NCBI RefSeq assembly: GCF_000332295.1
Contig: NZ_KB235930.1
Location: forward strand, 3,065,895 to 3,129,894
Direction: 5' to 3'
From: Fortiea contorta PCC 7126
Lineage (GTDB): Bacteria; Cyanobacteriota; Cyanobacteriia; Cyanobacteriales; Nostocaceae
DNA length: 64,000 bases
Shown here: positions 40,615 to 50,470 of the stretch, in pieces
Layout of the letters: every line of letters starts with the position of its first letter
Position numbering within the stretch: the first letter of the stretch is position 1
Program-made: the position numbers and the translations under genes
The notes under the pieces: model-generated
Seen by the model: only the letters and a program-made list of their open reading frames with translations
Database searches by the model: none
What the model was told of the DNA's origin: nothing

Positions 40615-41556
40615 ATGAGCTACGCCGAGCAGCTAAATTATCTACTAAAACCAACATCTTTCCGTAGCCCATTAATAGTAGACTTATTCGCTGGTTGTGG
40701 TGGTTTATCTCTTGGCTTTGAAGCCCAAGGATTCACCACCCACGGCTTTGAAATGGAAGCTGATGCTTGCGCTACCTATCAACAAAACTTAAAAGGAAAT
40801 TGTACTCAAATTCTGCTCACATCCGAGACAGAATTACCACCCGCCACAGTCGTCATTGGTGGGCCTCCCTGTCAACCTTTCAGTGTAGGAGGAAACCAAA
40901 AAGGATTACAAGACTCACGAGATGGTTTTCCCATTTTTATTAATGCAGTCAAACAGCTTTGTCCGCAAATTTGGTTATTTGAAAATGTGCGGGGATTGCT
41001 ATATAAAAATAGGTGTTATCTAGAAGAAATTGTTCAATCTCTACAAAATCTAGGTTATATCGTCGAGTGGAAATTATTAAACGCAGTTAATTTTGGCGTT
41101 CCCCAAAATCGAGAAAGGTTAATCGTTGTCGGTCATCAAGGAAACTTTAAATTTCCAGAATTACTCACCAAAAAAATCCCTGCAGGCGAAGCACTAGAAG
41201 AATTAGCAAAACAAGCACCTCCAGAATCAAAATTCCTCACACCTAACATGGATGCATATATAGCCAAATACGAAAAAGCCTCTTTTTGTAAAAATCCCCG
41301 TGACCTACATTTAGACAAACCAGCCAGAACCCTAACCTGCAGAAACTTAGCCGGCGCCACAGGCGATATGCACAGAATTAAACTTGCTGATGGGAGACGG
41401 CGACGGTTATTAATAAGAGAAGCCGCAAGATTACAAAGTTTTCCTGATTGGTTTAAATTTGTAGGTTCAGAAACCAGCTGTTTCAACCAACTAGGTAACG
41501 CAGTCCCCCCCCTATTTGCTTTTCACCTAGCCGCAAGCGTGAGAGATTATTTATAG
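40615..41556 (+). CDS. DNA cytosine-5 methyltransferase, solitary
   Basis: 313 residues. Motif I VDLFAGCGGLSLGF (22-35), motif IV with the catalytic cysteine GGPPCQPFS (C86), motif VI ENVRGLL, motif VIII QNRERLIVVG and motif X LGNAVPPLFA, in standard order. The target-recognition region between VIII and X is short. No restriction endonuclease gene is adjacent, so it is probably an orphan methylase. Anabaena strains have several such enzymes, including ones for GGCC and CGATCG (the HIP1 core); which site this one methylates cannot be read here. Confidence 0.93.
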   Translation: MSYAEQLNYLLKPTSFRSPLIVDLFAGCGGLSLGFEAQGFTTHGFEMEADACATYQQNLKGNCTQILLTSETELPPATVVIGGPPCQPFSVGGNQKGLQDSRDGFPIFINAVKQLCPQIWLFENVRGLLYKNRCYLEEIVQSLQNLGYIVEWKLLNAVNFGVPQNRERLIVVGHQGNFKFPELLTKKIPAGEALEELAKQAPPESKFLTPNMDAYIAKYEKASFCKNPRDLHLDKPARTLTCRNLAGATGDMHRIKLADGRRRRLLIREAARLQSFPDWFKFVGSETSCFNQLGNAVPPLFAFHLAASVRDYL

Positions 41557-41883
41557 TAATTGTTATTGGAGAAGGGAACAGGGAACAGGGAACAGGGAAC
41601 AGGGATTAGGGATTAGGGAAGAGGTATTTTCATTCTTCCTTGTGAGCATTCGTTCATAGAATCTCTTGCAAAAGCCCTAATTTTCGCGTTCTTCTTTGCG
41701 CCTTTGCGCCTTTGCGCGAAACAAAAAAAGATTTATGCAACAAGTCAACAACCCTAACATAACAGAGAACAGATTCCCAGCCATTTTTCCAGCTTCCGAA
41801 CCTAGACCTGGGTAAAACAGTACTATTGTTCTAGTATAAAGCTATTAAAGATAGTATTATTAAGGACTGTTTCACGGCGCAAC
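41557..41883. other. Intergenic region with short repeats
   Basis: About 327 bp. 41573-41618 holds direct repeats of AGGGAAC (about four) then GGGATTA (two). Around 41690-41730 lies TTTGCGCC repeated twice, a motif common in cyanobacterial spacers. No gene seen; the uvrA promoter presumably lies in the 3' part. Confidence 0.55.
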
Positions 41884-44778
41884 ATGTCTCGACCAGCCAA
41901 TATGTCAGACCAACAGCTAGCAGCATCGCTAAATGGGCATCTTCCCTACCCCGGCCACAATCACCAGAATACCATTCGGATTCGGGGTGCGAGGCAACAT
42001 AATCTGAAAAATATTGACTTGGAATTACCACGCGATCGCTTAATCGTTTTCACGGGCGTTTCGGGTTCTGGTAAGTCTTCTTTGGCGTTTGATACGATTT
42101 TTGCTGAGGGACAACGCCGCTATGTGGAATCACTTAGTGCTTATGCGCGGCAGTTTCTGGGACAATTAAATAAGCCGGATGTAGAAGCGATTGAGGGTTT
42201 AAGCCCGGCGATTTCCATTGACCAAAAGTCTACTTCTCATAATCCCCGTTCGACTGTGGGGACGGTGACAGAGATTTATGATTATCTGCGACTGTTGTAT
42301 GGGCGCGCTGGTGAACCCCATTGTCCCATATGCGATCGCTGTATTGCACCCCAGACGATAGATGAGATGAGCGATCGCATTATGGCATTACCCGATCGCG
42401 CTCGCTTCCAAATTCTCGCGCCCGTAGTTCGGGGGAAAAAAGGAACTCACCGCAAACTTTTATCCAGTCTCGCATCTCAAGGTTTTGTGCGTGTCCGCAT
42501 TGATGGTGAAGTGCGCGAGTTATCTGACGCCATTGAATTAGATAAAAATTTAACTCACACCATTGAAGTTGTGATTGACCGCTTGGTGAAAAAAGACGGG
42601 ATTCAAGAACGTTTGGTCGATTCTTTGTCTACTTGTCTCAAACAATCTGGCGGTATAGCTAATATTATTACTGGTGAGGATCCAGAACAAGAAGAATTAG
42701 TATTTTCGGAAAATTTTGCTTGTCCAGAACATGGCGCAGTCATGGAAGAATTATCGCCGCGATTATTCTCCTTTAATTCACCTTATGGTGCTTGTCCGCA
42801 CTGTCACGGTATTGGCAGCTTAAGAAGATTTTCACCTGATTTAATTGTACCAGATCCAGAAGCGCCAGTTTATGCAGCCATTGCACCTTGGTCAGAAAAA
42901 GATAACTCTTATTATTTAGAACTGCTTTATAGTTTGGGACAAGCTTATGGCTTTGAATTGCAAAACAACTGGAGCAAACTAACAATAGAACAGCAGCATA
43001 CCGTTTTGTTTGGTGAAGATGAAAACCACGCCAAAGCAGAATCTAAGAAGCAGATTTTTCGAGGTGTGATTCCCATTTTGCAACGACAATATGAGGGTGG
43101 TTCTGAGTTAGTTAAACAAAAATTAGAAGATTATTTAATTGACCAACCTTGCGAAGTTTGTCATGGCAAAAGATTAAAACCAGAAGCTTTAGCTGTCAGA
43201 TTGGGACAGTATGGAATATTGGATTTAACGGGGGTATCAATTCGGGATTGTCGGGAGAGAATTGAACATTTAAAATTGAGCGATCGCCAATTACAAATAG
43301 CTGATTTAGTCCTGCGAGAAATTAAAGCCAGATTACAATTTTTATTAGATGTCGGCTTAGATTATCTCACCTTAGATCGTGCAGCCATGACACTTTCTGG
43401 CGGTGAAGCCCAACGCATTAGATTAGCAACACAAATTGGCTCAGGGTTAACAGGAGTTCTCTATGTTTTAGATGAACCAAGTATAGGTTTACATCAACGC
43501 GATAACAGCCGATTACTGACAACTTTAACCAAATTGCGCGATTTAGGTAACACCTTAATTGTCGTCGAACACGATGAAGAAACTATCAGGGCTGCAAACT
43601 ACATAGTTGATATTGGCCCTGGTGCGGGAATTCATGGCGGAAATATCGTCGCCCAAGGTGATTTACAAGCTTTACTAACAGCAGAAGATTCTTTAACTGG
43701 TGCTTATTTATCAGGAAGACGAGTAATAGCTACGCCAGCAGAACGCCGCGAAGGAAATGGGCGCAGTTTGATTATTAAAAACGCCCATCGCAATAACCTC
43801 AGAAATATTGATGTAGAAATTCCTTTAGGAAAACTTGTCGCTGTAACTGGCGTTTCTGGTTCCGGAAAATCCACTTTAATTAACGAATTACTCTACCCCG
43901 CATTGCAACATCACCTGCTAAAAAAAGTGCCCTTACCGAAAGAATTGGGAGAAATTCATGGACTAAATGCAGTTGATAAAGCCATTGTCATTGATCAATC
44001 TCCCATCGGACGCACACCCCGTTCTAATCCTGCAACTTACACAGGCGTTTTTGACATAATTCGGGATGTATTTTCGCAAACAGTTGAAGCCAAAGCCAGA
44101 GGCTATAAACCCGGACAATTTTCCTTCAACGTTAAAGGTGGACGTTGTGAAGCTTGTAGCGGACAGGGTGTAAATGTTATTGAAATGAACTTTTTACCTG
44201 ACGTTTATGTACAATGCGAAATTTGTAAAGGAGCAAGATACAACCGTGAAACATTACAGGTGAAATACAAAGATAAAACTATTTCAGATGTCCTCAACAT
44301 GACAGTTGAAGAGAGTTTAGAGTTTTTTCAAAACATTCCTAAAGCTGTGACGCGCCTACAAACATTAGTTGATGTTGGGTTAGGTTACGTGCGATTAGGA
44401 CAACCAGCCACAACCCTATCTGGTGGTGAAGCCCAGCGAGTAAAATTAGCCACAGAATTATCTCGCCGCGCCACAGGAAAGACCCTTTATTTAATCGATG
44501 AACCAACTACAGGCTTATCTTTTTATGATGTGCACAAACTGTTAGATGTGTTGCAGAGATTAGTAGATAAAGGCAATTCAATTTTAGTAATTGAACACAA
44601 CTTAGACGTGATTCGTTGTGCAGATTGGGTGATAGATTTGGGGCCAGATGGTGGCGATAAAGGAGGAGAATTAATAGTAGCAGGAACACCTGAAGAAGTA
44701 GCAGACCATCCCACATCTTATACTGGGGAATATTTGCGACAAGTATTACAACAATACCCGGCAATTTTGAATAAGTAA
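41884..44778 (+). CDS. uvrA: Excinuclease ABC subunit A
   Basis: 964 residues, the damage-recognition ATPase of nucleotide excision repair. Two ABC modules: Walker [15 protein letters not shown] (~residue 60) and [15 protein letters not shown] (~660), with signatures [12 protein letters not shown] and [12 protein letters not shown]. Zinc modules: [16 protein letters not shown], and the C-terminal CEACSGQG...[10 protein letters not shown]. The start at 41884 is used, though a second ATG at 41902 (MSDQQ) is equally plausible. Full length and intact. Confidence 0.97.
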   Translation: MSRPANMSDQQLAASLNGHLPYPGHNHQNTIRIRGARQHNLKNIDLELPRDRLIVFTGVSGSGKSSLAFDTIFAEGQRRYVESLSAYARQFLGQLNKPDVEAIEGLSPAISIDQKSTSHNPRSTVGTVTEIYDYLRLLYGRAGEPHCPICDRCIAPQTIDEMSDRIMALPDRARFQILAPVVRGKKGTHRKLLSSLASQGFVRVRIDGEVRELSDAIELDKNLTHTIEVVIDRLVKKDGIQERLVDSLSTCLKQSGGIANIITGEDPEQEELVFSENFACPEHGAVMEELSPRLFSFNSPYGACPHCHGIGSLRRFSPDLIVPDPEAPVYAAIAPWSEKDNSYYLELLYSLGQAYGFELQNNWSKLTIEQQHTVLFGEDENHAKAESKKQIFRGVIPILQRQYEGGSELVKQKLEDYLIDQPCEVCHGKRLKPEALAVRLGQYGILDLTGVSIRDCRERIEHLKLSDRQLQIADLVLREIKARLQFLLDVGLDYLTLDRAAMTLSGGEAQRIRLATQIGSGLTGVLYVLDEPSIGLHQRDNSRLLTTLTKLRDLGNTLIVVEHDEETIRAANYIVDIGPGAGIHGGNIVAQGDLQALLTAEDSLTGAYLSGRRVIATPAERREGNGRSLIIKNAHRNNLRNIDVEIPLGKLVAVTGVSGSGKSTLINELLYPALQHHLLKKVPLPKELGEIHGLNAVDKAIVIDQSPIGRTPRSNPATYTGVFDIIRDVFSQTVEAKARGYKPGQFSFNVKGGRCEACSGQGVNVIEMNFLPDVYVQCEICKGARYNRETLQVKYKDKTISDVLNMTVEESLEFFQNIPKAVTRLQTLVDVGLGYVRLGQPATTLSGGEAQRVKLATELSRRATGKTLYLIDEPTTGLSFYDVHKLLDVLQRLVDKGNSILVIEHNLDVIRCADWVIDLGPDGGDKGGELIVAGTPEEVADHPTSYTGEYLRQVLQQYPAILNK

Positions 44779-44943
44779 TGGTAATGGGGAATGGAGCATA
44801 AGCTAACGCACCTTGAATTCTTGACGGTGCGTTGTGCTTCGCAGCAACACACCCTATAAAGACTTAGATTTTTTCATAAATCATATCAGATTTCTATATA
44901 TTCTCCATATTTGCTTTTTTTAATTTACTGGAGTTTAATAATT

Positions 44944-45360
44944 TTATAATTTGAGCAAAAGTTCTTGGTAGGTAATAATTTCAGTATTCTCAAATTTTTT
45001 AATTACTAATAAATCTTGATCTCCCGTAACTAAAAAATTAGCACCACTATCTTTAGCTAGTGCTAAAATATAATTATCTTTGGCATCACGACAAAGAAAT
45101 ACTTCTGATGTAATGTTTGTCAATAAACCAATAGTTCGCAAAATTTGAATTAATTCATCAACTTTGTCATATGGAAAATATTTTTGTAGCTTAGGACGTT
45201 GAGTGACCATAATAATTTCCTCTAAGATTTGCTCTGAAATTACGATTTGCAGCCTTTCTTCAACCAAAAGGCTTTTTAATTCTTTCAATTGTTTACCAAT
45301 CAGAAAGCTAATCCAAAGATTAGTATCAATGATTATCTTGGCTGCTTTGTTTTCTGGCAT
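44944..45360 (-). CDS. PIN-domain toxin (type II toxin-antitoxin)
   Basis: 138 residues from ATG 45360 (MPENKAAKIIIDTNLW). PIN ribonuclease fold with acidic residues in place: D in IIIDTNLW, E in EQILEEI, D in RDAKDNYILALA, and D in LVTGDQDLL. PIN toxins cut RNA and are neutralised by a cognate antitoxin. The start overlaps the end of the upstream small gene by 35 bp, so translation is probably coupled, which is typical of such pairs. Confidence 0.85.
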   Translation of the reverse strand: MPENKAAKIIIDTNLWISFLIGKQLKELKSLLVEERLQIVISEQILEEIIMVTQRPKLQKYFPYDKVDELIQILRTIGLLTNITSEVFLCRDAKDNYILALAKDSGANFLVTGDQDLLVIKKFENTEIITYQELLLKL

Positions 45361-45574
45361 AAATTTGAGAACGGACGATTTCAACTTCTTCTGTAATTTC
45401 CTTTAGAGATAATTCGTTAGTTTGAAATATTTCTAGTAACTGCACTAACTTTTTACTCAAAGTTTCCTTTTCTAGTTCTTTGCTCAGTAGCAATTTTTCT
45501 GAATCAGAAAGTTGTTGAACTAGAGTAAGTATTTGTTCAAACGTCAAAGAGAGTTGATAGGTATTCTGTAACAT
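45326..45574 (-). CDS. Probable antitoxin of the PIN pair
   Basis: 82 residues from ATG 45574 (MLQNTYQLSLTFEQIL); a longer frame from 45601 is less likely. Helical, with heptad-like LTLVQQLSDSEKLLLSKEL, a pattern common in small antitoxins paired with PIN toxins in cyanobacteria. The C-terminus is charged (ARKQSSQDNH) and would contact the toxin. No classical DNA-binding domain was recognised. The call rests mainly on the overlap with the PIN gene. Confidence 0.7.
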   Translation of the reverse strand: MLQNTYQLSLTFEQILTLVQQLSDSEKLLLSKELEKETLSKKLVQLLEIFQTNELSLKEITEEVEIVRSQIYARKQSSQDNH

Positions 45575-45700
45575 AGCGTCAAATATTATCCTGTTTTTCA
45601 ATTTTTACACAAAGAGAATGCTTAAATCCTAAAGTTGCTCTGGAGACAACAATGGCTCAAATGAGTGATAAGCCTCATAATTGCGAAGAGGATATTTGTT

Positions 45701-45755
45701 GGGCATTGGGCATTAGCAATAGGCAAAAATTAACCATGCCCCATGCCCAATGCCC
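45701..45755. repeat. Palindromic intergenic repeat after the ABC ATPase gene
   Basis: Perfect 12-bp arms GGGCATTGGGCA (45701-45712) and TGCCCAATGCCC (45744-45755). Further CCCCATGCCC-type copies run on to 45772, right up to the stop of the minus-strand ATPase gene. Same layout as the other palindromes but a different core sequence. Confidence 0.8.
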
Positions 45756-45768
45756 CATTCCCCATGCC

Positions 45769-46539
45769 CTATTTCCCCAAATAAGCCTCTAAAACTTGGG
45801 CATTAGTTTGAATTTCTGCAGGGCTACCGTCGGCGAGATTTTGCCCCTCTGCGAGCACCCAAACGCGATCGCACAAGGACATGACGACATCCATGTTATG
45901 CTCAATAATCAAGAAGGTCATGCCGTCTTGGCGATTCCATGCAAGAATACGATCGCAAATATCATCAATTAATCTCGGATTCACTCCCGCCGCAGGTTCA
46001 TCTAACAAAATTAACTTGGGATTTGTCATCAGCGCCCTTCCCATTTCTAGCAGTTTCCGTTGTCCCCCAGACAACCCACCTGCGTATTCATGGGCTTTTT
46101 TCTCCAATCCCACAGAAGCTAACAAAGCCATCGCCTGTTCTTTGAGTTCTCTTTCTTCCTTCGCTACAATATGCGGCTGAAACTGCACTTGCCAAAAGTT
46201 TTCACCTGTTTGCTTTTGCGCCGCCAACAGCATATTTTCTAACACCGACAACTTTGATAAAGTCCGCGCTACTTGAAAGGTGCGGATTAATCCTTGCTGG
46301 GCAATTTGGTATGGTTGCAATTGGTGAATCGGTTCGCTGTCAAAAACGACTCGTCCTTTATCTGGGCGAATGAAGTTAGAAAGCAAGTTAAATAAGGTGG
46401 TTTTCCCCGCACCATTGGGGCCAATCAAACCCGTGATGCTACCTTTAGCAACTTCGATTCTCGCTTCATGCACTGCTTTGACGCCGCCAAAGCTTTTACA
46501 TAGTCCAGTGGCTGCTAATAAAGGTTGGTTATTTACCAA
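45769..46539 (-). CDS. Branched-chain/neutral amino acid ABC transporter ATP-binding protein (LivG-like)
   Basis: 256 residues. Walker A GPNGAGKTTLF, signature LSGGQRKLLEMGRAL, Walker B LILLDEPAAGVNP, and switch histidine in IIEHNMD. The insert region VARTLSKLSVLENM is typical of LivG. In cyanobacteria homologous subunits belong to the neutral amino acid (Nat) permease. Its start overlaps the upstream permease gene by 11 bp, so the two are cotranscribed. Substrate-binding and second permease subunits are not in this window. Confidence 0.9.
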   Translation of the reverse strand: MVNNQPLLAATGLCKSFGGVKAVHEARIEVAKGSITGLIGPNGAGKTTLFNLLSNFIRPDKGRVVFDSEPIHQLQPYQIAQQGLIRTFQVARTLSKLSVLENMLLAAQKQTGENFWQVQFQPHIVAKEERELKEQAMALLASVGLEKKAHEYAGGLSGGQRKLLEMGRALMTNPKLILLDEPAAGVNPRLIDDICDRILAWNRQDGMTFLIIEHNMDVVMSLCDRVWVLAEGQNLADGSPAEIQTNAQVLEAYLGK

Positions 46540-47659
46540 GGGTTAGTTCCTCCTTTTTGCCTAGGATACCTTGAGGACGCCAAATCATCAGCACCATTAA
46601 AATTAAACCAATTACCATGATGCGAAATGCACCTAAACGAGCTTCATCAAGGGGAACGATTTTCGGCAGATATTCGCGGGTGAGGGCGTCGTAAGCAAAG
46701 TAAATTACCGCACCTACAACTGAACCGAGATTATTTCCTGAACCACCGAGAATTACCATAATCCAACAATCAAAAGTTACCTGTGGTTCAAAGGTTTTAT
46801 CAGGATATATGGCGCTCAGTTGCCATGCGTAGAAGGCTCCGGCAATACCTGCGATCGCACCACCCAAAACTAATGATTGCAATTTATACCAAAAAACATT
46901 CTTACCCAACGCCTTCGGGACTTCTTCATCTTCGCGGATAGCTTTTAAAACTCTACCCCATGGCGATCGCACTAAAACTTCTAAACGCCAAAATACAAAA
47001 GCTAATACCAACAGCGATAATACCATCAAACCCGCTCTCGGCACATAATTATACAGCATCAATACCCCAGAAATATAAATTGCCACTGCCAACAAGCCGA
47101 GTACAATTCCCACACCCAACCGCGTGCTTAATTCTTGTTTGCTACTCTTAGCTGAATCTGTCAGCCGCAATCTTCGCGCAGTTTGCACCCATCGCCACAA
47201 CGCCAACAAACTCACCGCAAACAGCAACGACAACACCCCAATTAGTACAAATTGAAAAAACAAATTCGGTGTTGTTGATAAAGGAATTGGATAACTTTGC
47301 ACACCAAACGCCCCAGAAACCCAAGCCTTACCCACAGGTAAATCTTGGTTATTCAACACCAGTCGAATTAATTCCCCCACACCAATAGTGACAATACCTA
47401 AATAATCTTCCCGCAGTCGCAGAGTTGCAAAACCAATCACCAACCCCAACAAAGCTGCAACAATCGCCCCCACCAGCGCCGCTAACAAAATCGGCACACC
47501 TTGTAAACTTAACAAAACCGTTGTATACGCACCCAAGGTCATAAAAGCAATATGACCAAAATTAATCAACCCTGTAAAACCCCACTGTAAATTTAGTCCC
47601 AAGCTAAACAGGGCAAAAGTGGCTGTAGAAATTGCTAAGAAAATTAGATATTCAAACAT
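46529..47659 (-). CDS. Branched-chain/neutral amino acid ABC permease (LivM-like)
   Basis: 376 residues with about nine membrane segments. LivM landmarks: SLGLNLQWGFTGLINFGHIAFM, LREDYLGIVTIGVGELIRLVLNN, and RSPWGRVLKAIREDEEVPKALGKN, the cytoplasmic EAA-like loop that contacts the ATPase. A central insert (~170-200, with LRLTDSAKSSKQELSTRLG) is longer than in E. coli LivM but common in cyanobacteria. UrtC of urea transporters is a related alternative; no other urt genes are present. Confidence 0.9.
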   Translation of the reverse strand: MFEYLIFLAISTATFALFSLGLNLQWGFTGLINFGHIAFMTLGAYTTVLLSLQGVPILLAALVGAIVAALLGLVIGFATLRLREDYLGIVTIGVGELIRLVLNNQDLPVGKAWVSGAFGVQSYPIPLSTTPNLFFQFVLIGVLSLLFAVSLLALWRWVQTARRLRLTDSAKSSKQELSTRLGVGIVLGLLAVAIYISGVLMLYNYVPRAGLMVLSLLVLAFVFWRLEVLVRSPWGRVLKAIREDEEVPKALGKNVFWYKLQSLVLGGAIAGIAGAFYAWQLSAIYPDKTFEPQVTFDCWIMVILGGSGNNLGSVVGAVIYFAYDALTREYLPKIVPLDEARLGAFRIMVIGLILMVLMIWRPQGILGKKEELTLGK

Positions 47660-47702
47660 AAAAATTTAGTTATTGGTCATTTGTTATTTAGCTTGTCACC
47701 TT

Positions 47703-47790
47703 ATCACCCCATCACCCCATCACCCCATCACCCCATCACCCCATCACCCCATCACCCCATCACCCCATCACCCCATCACCCCATCACCCC
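47703..47790. repeat. 8-bp tandem repeat, 11 perfect copies (ATCACCCC)
   Basis: Eleven exact copies of ATCACCCC cover 88 bp upstream of the LivM-like gene (minus strand, start at 47659). The array lies between that gene and the toxin-antitoxin pair. Such G/C-skewed arrays change copy number by slippage. Its nearness to the permease start means length changes could alter promoter spacing. Confidence 0.95.
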
Positions 47791-47874
47791 ACCTCCTCAT
47801 CCTCGAATATATCAGTATAATTAGAGCCATTTTCTGGGCATACTATTTTGGGGTTGTGGATAATATATTGACAT

Positions 47875-48072
47875 ATGAATTTGTTGCGGATGAGAATCCA
47901 TCATCTAATTGAGCAAGTAGCCGATGAGGATTTACAAAGTACTTGGAATATTGTTTACACTTTGTATTGTGACTTTTACATGCTCAAAGCCATAGCACAA
48001 GTTAAGCGATCGCAGCAACCGTGGGACATTTTAACCCATGAAGAAGCCATGCGACTGTTAATGTTTTTCTGA
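47875..48072 (+). CDS. Small protein, probable antitoxin of the RelE-like toxin
   Basis: 65 residues (or 60 from the ATG at 47890, MRIHHLIEQV). The pattern LIEQVADEDLQSTWNIVYTL ... SQQPWDILTHEEAMRLL resembles small cyanobacterial antitoxins that sit before ParE/RelE toxins. Acidic and helical. It ends 34 bp before the toxin on the same strand. The pairing is the main evidence. Confidence 0.6.
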   Translation: MNLLRMRIHHLIEQVADEDLQSTWNIVYTLYCDFYMLKAIAQVKRSQQPWDILTHEEAMRLLMFF

Positions 48073-48105
48073 ATTTCTGCCCTAATCCCTAACCCCTCAA
48101 GCCCT

Positions 48106-48363
48106 GTGAGTTTAGAAGTGCGCTATGCGAGGTCTTTTCTCGTAGACCTGAAAAATTTAGAACCATCTGCCTATGAGCGGGTGTATGATTTTGTTTTTAC
48201 TGATTTCCCTCAAAAATGGCAGACGCGGAGTCTTCCAGAACTGCGACGACTTGACAGTGAAGGAATTTTTCATCGCTTCACCCTAGACGGTTATCTAATT
48301 GGTATAGAAATTAGGGGCGAAATTATTAAATTTTTGCGGGTCATCCCTATGCCAGATGTTTAG
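48106..48363 (+). CDS. RelE/ParE-superfamily toxin
   Basis: 85 residues with a GTG start. The pattern MSLEVRYARSFLVDLKNLEPSAYERV ... PELRRLDSEGIFHRFTLDGYLIGIEIRGEIIKFLRVIPM has the beta-sheet core and basic residues of RelE-type mRNA interferases. It starts RYARSFLVDLKNL, which fits the family's F-x-x-D-L-K motif. The 3' end is followed by a short out-of-frame coding-like stretch (48364-48460). Confidence 0.75.
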   Translation: MSLEVRYARSFLVDLKNLEPSAYERVYDFVFTDFPQKWQTRSLPELRRLDSEGIFHRFTLDGYLIGIEIRGEIIKFLRVIPMPDV

Positions 48364-48467
48364 AAGCGGAGTTGACTCAACACTTAAAACTGTATAAGGC
48401 AAAGCAGGGATCGCTACGACCTTACATTAAACTGGTTTTTGGAAAACACTTTATTTGAGATTTCCCT

Positions 48468-50054
48468 ATGGATGCTAGGGCACTTTGGCAACGATACCAA
48501 AATTGGTTATATTTCCACGAGGGATTAGGACTATACCTAGATGTGAGTCGGATACGGTTTGATGATACCTTTGTGGAATCGTTGCAGCCGAAGTTTGACA
48601 AAGCGTTTGCGGATATGGCTCAATTGGAAAAGGGTGCGATCGCTAATCCCGACGAAAATCGCATGGTCGGTCACTACTGGCTGCGAAATCCCGATTTAGC
48701 ACCGACGCCAGAACTCACCCAAGAAATTGTTCAAACTTTAGAACAAATTGAAGCCTTTGCCGAAAAAGTCCAAACAGGTGCTATTCATCCTCCCAGGGCA
48801 AACCGTTTCACAGATATTATCTCTATCGGCATTGGTGGTTCCGCCCTCGGCCCCCAATTTGTCGCCGAAGCCCTCGCGCCGGATTTTCCTCCTCTCAAAA
48901 TTCACTTTATCGACAATAGTGATCCCGCAGGGATTGACCGGACTCTCGCTCACCTGAGAAATAGCCTCGCTAGCACTTTGGTAGTAGTGATTTCTAAATC
49001 TGGGGGGACGCCAGAACCCCGCAACGGCATGATTGAGGTGAAAAAAGCCTACGCCGGACAAAATTTAGATTTTGCTCAATACGCCGTAGCCATTACCAGC
49101 GCGGGTAGCAACCTTGATAAAGTTGCCAAAACGGAAAACTGGCTAGCGACATTCCCGATGTATGACTGGGTAGGAGGACGCACCTCAGAATTATCTGCAG
49201 TCGGACTAGTACCAGCCGCATTACAAGGTATTGATGTTCGTGCCATGCTGGAGGGTGCAAAGGAAATGGATGACGCCACCCGCATTAGCGATATCAAGAA
49301 AAATCCAGCCGCGTTACTTGCTTTAGCTTGGTACTTCTCTGGTAACGGGCGAGGCGAAAAAGATATGGTTGTCCTACCTTATAAAGACAGCTTACTATTA
49401 TTCAGCCGTTATTTACAACAGCTGGTGATGGAATCTTTGGGTAAAGAAAAAGACCTAGACGGCAAAACCGTATATCAAGGTATCGCCGTTTACGGAAACA
49501 AAGGCTCAACAGACCAACACGCTTACGTACAGCAGTTACGCGAAGGTGTACCGAATTTCTTTGCTACCTTGATTGAAGTTCTAGAAGATCGTCAAGGCCC
49601 ATCTCCAGAAATCGACCCAGGAGTGACATCAGGAGATTATCTTTCCGGTTTCCTCCAAGGAACTCGCCAAGCGCTTTATGAAAATCAGCGCGACTCTATC
49701 ACAGTCACCATTCCTCAAGTCAACGCCCGCACGGTCGGCGCGTTAATCGCTTTATATGAGCGTGCGGTTGGTTTGTACGCTAGCTTGGTCAACATCAACG
49801 CCTACCATCAACCAGGGGTAGAAGCCGGTAAAAAAGCCGCTGCAGTAATTTTAGACTTGCAAAAACGAGTTGTAGAAGTGCTGCAAACACAAAAAACCGC
49901 CCTTACTCTCGCAGAAATTGCTGAAAAAGCCAGCGCAACTGACCAAATTGAAGCAATTTATAAAATTCTGCGTCATCTCCACGCCAATCAACGCGGCGTA
50001 GTGTTACAAGGTAATCTTGCACAGCCTGATAGTTTAAAGGTTTCTGCTTCTTAA
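48468..50054 (+). CDS. pgi: Glucose-6-phosphate isomerase
   Basis: 528 residues. Interconverts glucose-6-phosphate and fructose-6-phosphate, central to sugar catabolism and gluconeogenesis. Motifs: [25 protein letters not shown] (phosphate site), [31 protein letters not shown] (catalytic glutamine and histidine region), and the C-terminal [14 protein letters not shown] lysine. Length fits the cyanobacterial form. It is followed by a weak hairpin (CATCCT/AGGATG, ~50125-50155) that may end transcription. Confidence 0.97.
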   Translation: MDARALWQRYQNWLYFHEGLGLYLDVSRIRFDDTFVESLQPKFDKAFADMAQLEKGAIANPDENRMVGHYWLRNPDLAPTPELTQEIVQTLEQIEAFAEKVQTGAIHPPRANRFTDIISIGIGGSALGPQFVAEALAPDFPPLKIHFIDNSDPAGIDRTLAHLRNSLASTLVVVISKSGGTPEPRNGMIEVKKAYAGQNLDFAQYAVAITSAGSNLDKVAKTENWLATFPMYDWVGGRTSELSAVGLVPAALQGIDVRAMLEGAKEMDDATRISDIKKNPAALLALAWYFSGNGRGEKDMVVLPYKDSLLLFSRYLQQLVMESLGKEKDLDGKTVYQGIAVYGNKGSTDQHAYVQQLREGVPNFFATLIEVLEDRQGPSPEIDPGVTSGDYLSGFLQGTRQALYENQRDSITVTIPQVNARTVGALIALYERAVGLYASLVNINAYHQPGVEAGKKAAAVILDLQKRVVEVLQTQKTALTLAEIAEKASATDQIEAIYKILRHLHANQRGVVLQGNLAQPDSLKVSAS

Positions 50055-50215
50055 TCGCAAAGAATTGAATATCATAGTGTTCCCAGTTATTGTTGCTAGA
50101 GCAGCAATTTTTATTGTTAAGCATCCTGGTGTTTGAGTATTAAATACTAGGATGTTTAACTTTTGGTTATCAATATTCAGTAATAAAGTGCTAACTACGA
50201 ACCTACGTTAAATTT

Positions 50216-50245
50216 CTAATAATTAATCAAAGCTTGGATTACTTG
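50216..50245 (-). pseudogene. Detached 3' end of the alpha/beta-hydrolase gene
   Basis: Read on the minus strand, the sequence left of the transposon gives QVIQALINY then TAG. Joined through the duplicated ACTTG to the hydrolase frame right of the element, it restores an uninterrupted C-terminus (SQVIQALINY). These nine codons were separated from the gene at 54211-55014 by the insertion. Confidence 0.85.
50241..50245. other. Left target-site duplication (ACTTG)
   Basis: ACTTG abuts the left inverted end and recurs as ACTTG at 54221-54225 abutting the right end. A 5-bp duplication is the hallmark of Tn7-like, Tn5053-like and Mu-type transposition. Confidence 0.92.
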
Positions 50246-50269
50246 TGTCCATTAAAGAATTATTTGTCA
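50246..50269 (+). repeat. Left terminal inverted repeat
   Basis: 24 bp beginning TGTCCATTAAAG and ending TTGTCA, identical to the reverse complement of 54197-54220. A second related site (CAAGAATTAGTGTC, 50275-50288) follows, a likely second transposase-binding site. Confidence 0.95.
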
Positions 50270-50365
50270 TTTTTCAAGAATTAGTGTCAAGTGGTGTAAG
50301 AGGCTAAAAACCTTATAAATAAAGGGGTTGGTGCTTTTTGCCGCTTTTATATATCTTGAAGACTT

Positions 50366-50432
50366 TTAAATAATTAAATGCCTTTTCTTGAAAAAGTGGC
50401 TCGACTAAGCTTAAATAATTAAATGCCTTTTC
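50366..50432 (+). promoter_or_regulatory. 22-bp direct repeats upstream of tnsB (candidate operator)
   Basis: TTAAATAATTAAATGCCTTT plus TC occurs at 50366-50387 and again at 50411-50432, a 45-bp period, ending 38 bp before the tnsB start. The core TTAAATAATTAA is close to palindromic. Spacing near four helical turns puts both copies on one DNA face. It may be the operator for the element's own ribbon-helix-helix protein; this is inference. Confidence 0.6.
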
Positions 50433-50470
50433 GGGCGCAAGTAGCACGTTTGTAATACTTAAAAGCATCA

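Noticed and set aside
45769-47659. Urea transporter genes urtC/urtD
   Set aside because: No other urt or urease genes adjoin, and the sequences fit the general LivM/LivG group; the call was kept at amino-acid ABC transporter.
47673-47912. 79-residue frame across the 8-bp array
   Set aside because: It is a translation of the repeat with no homology or start signal.
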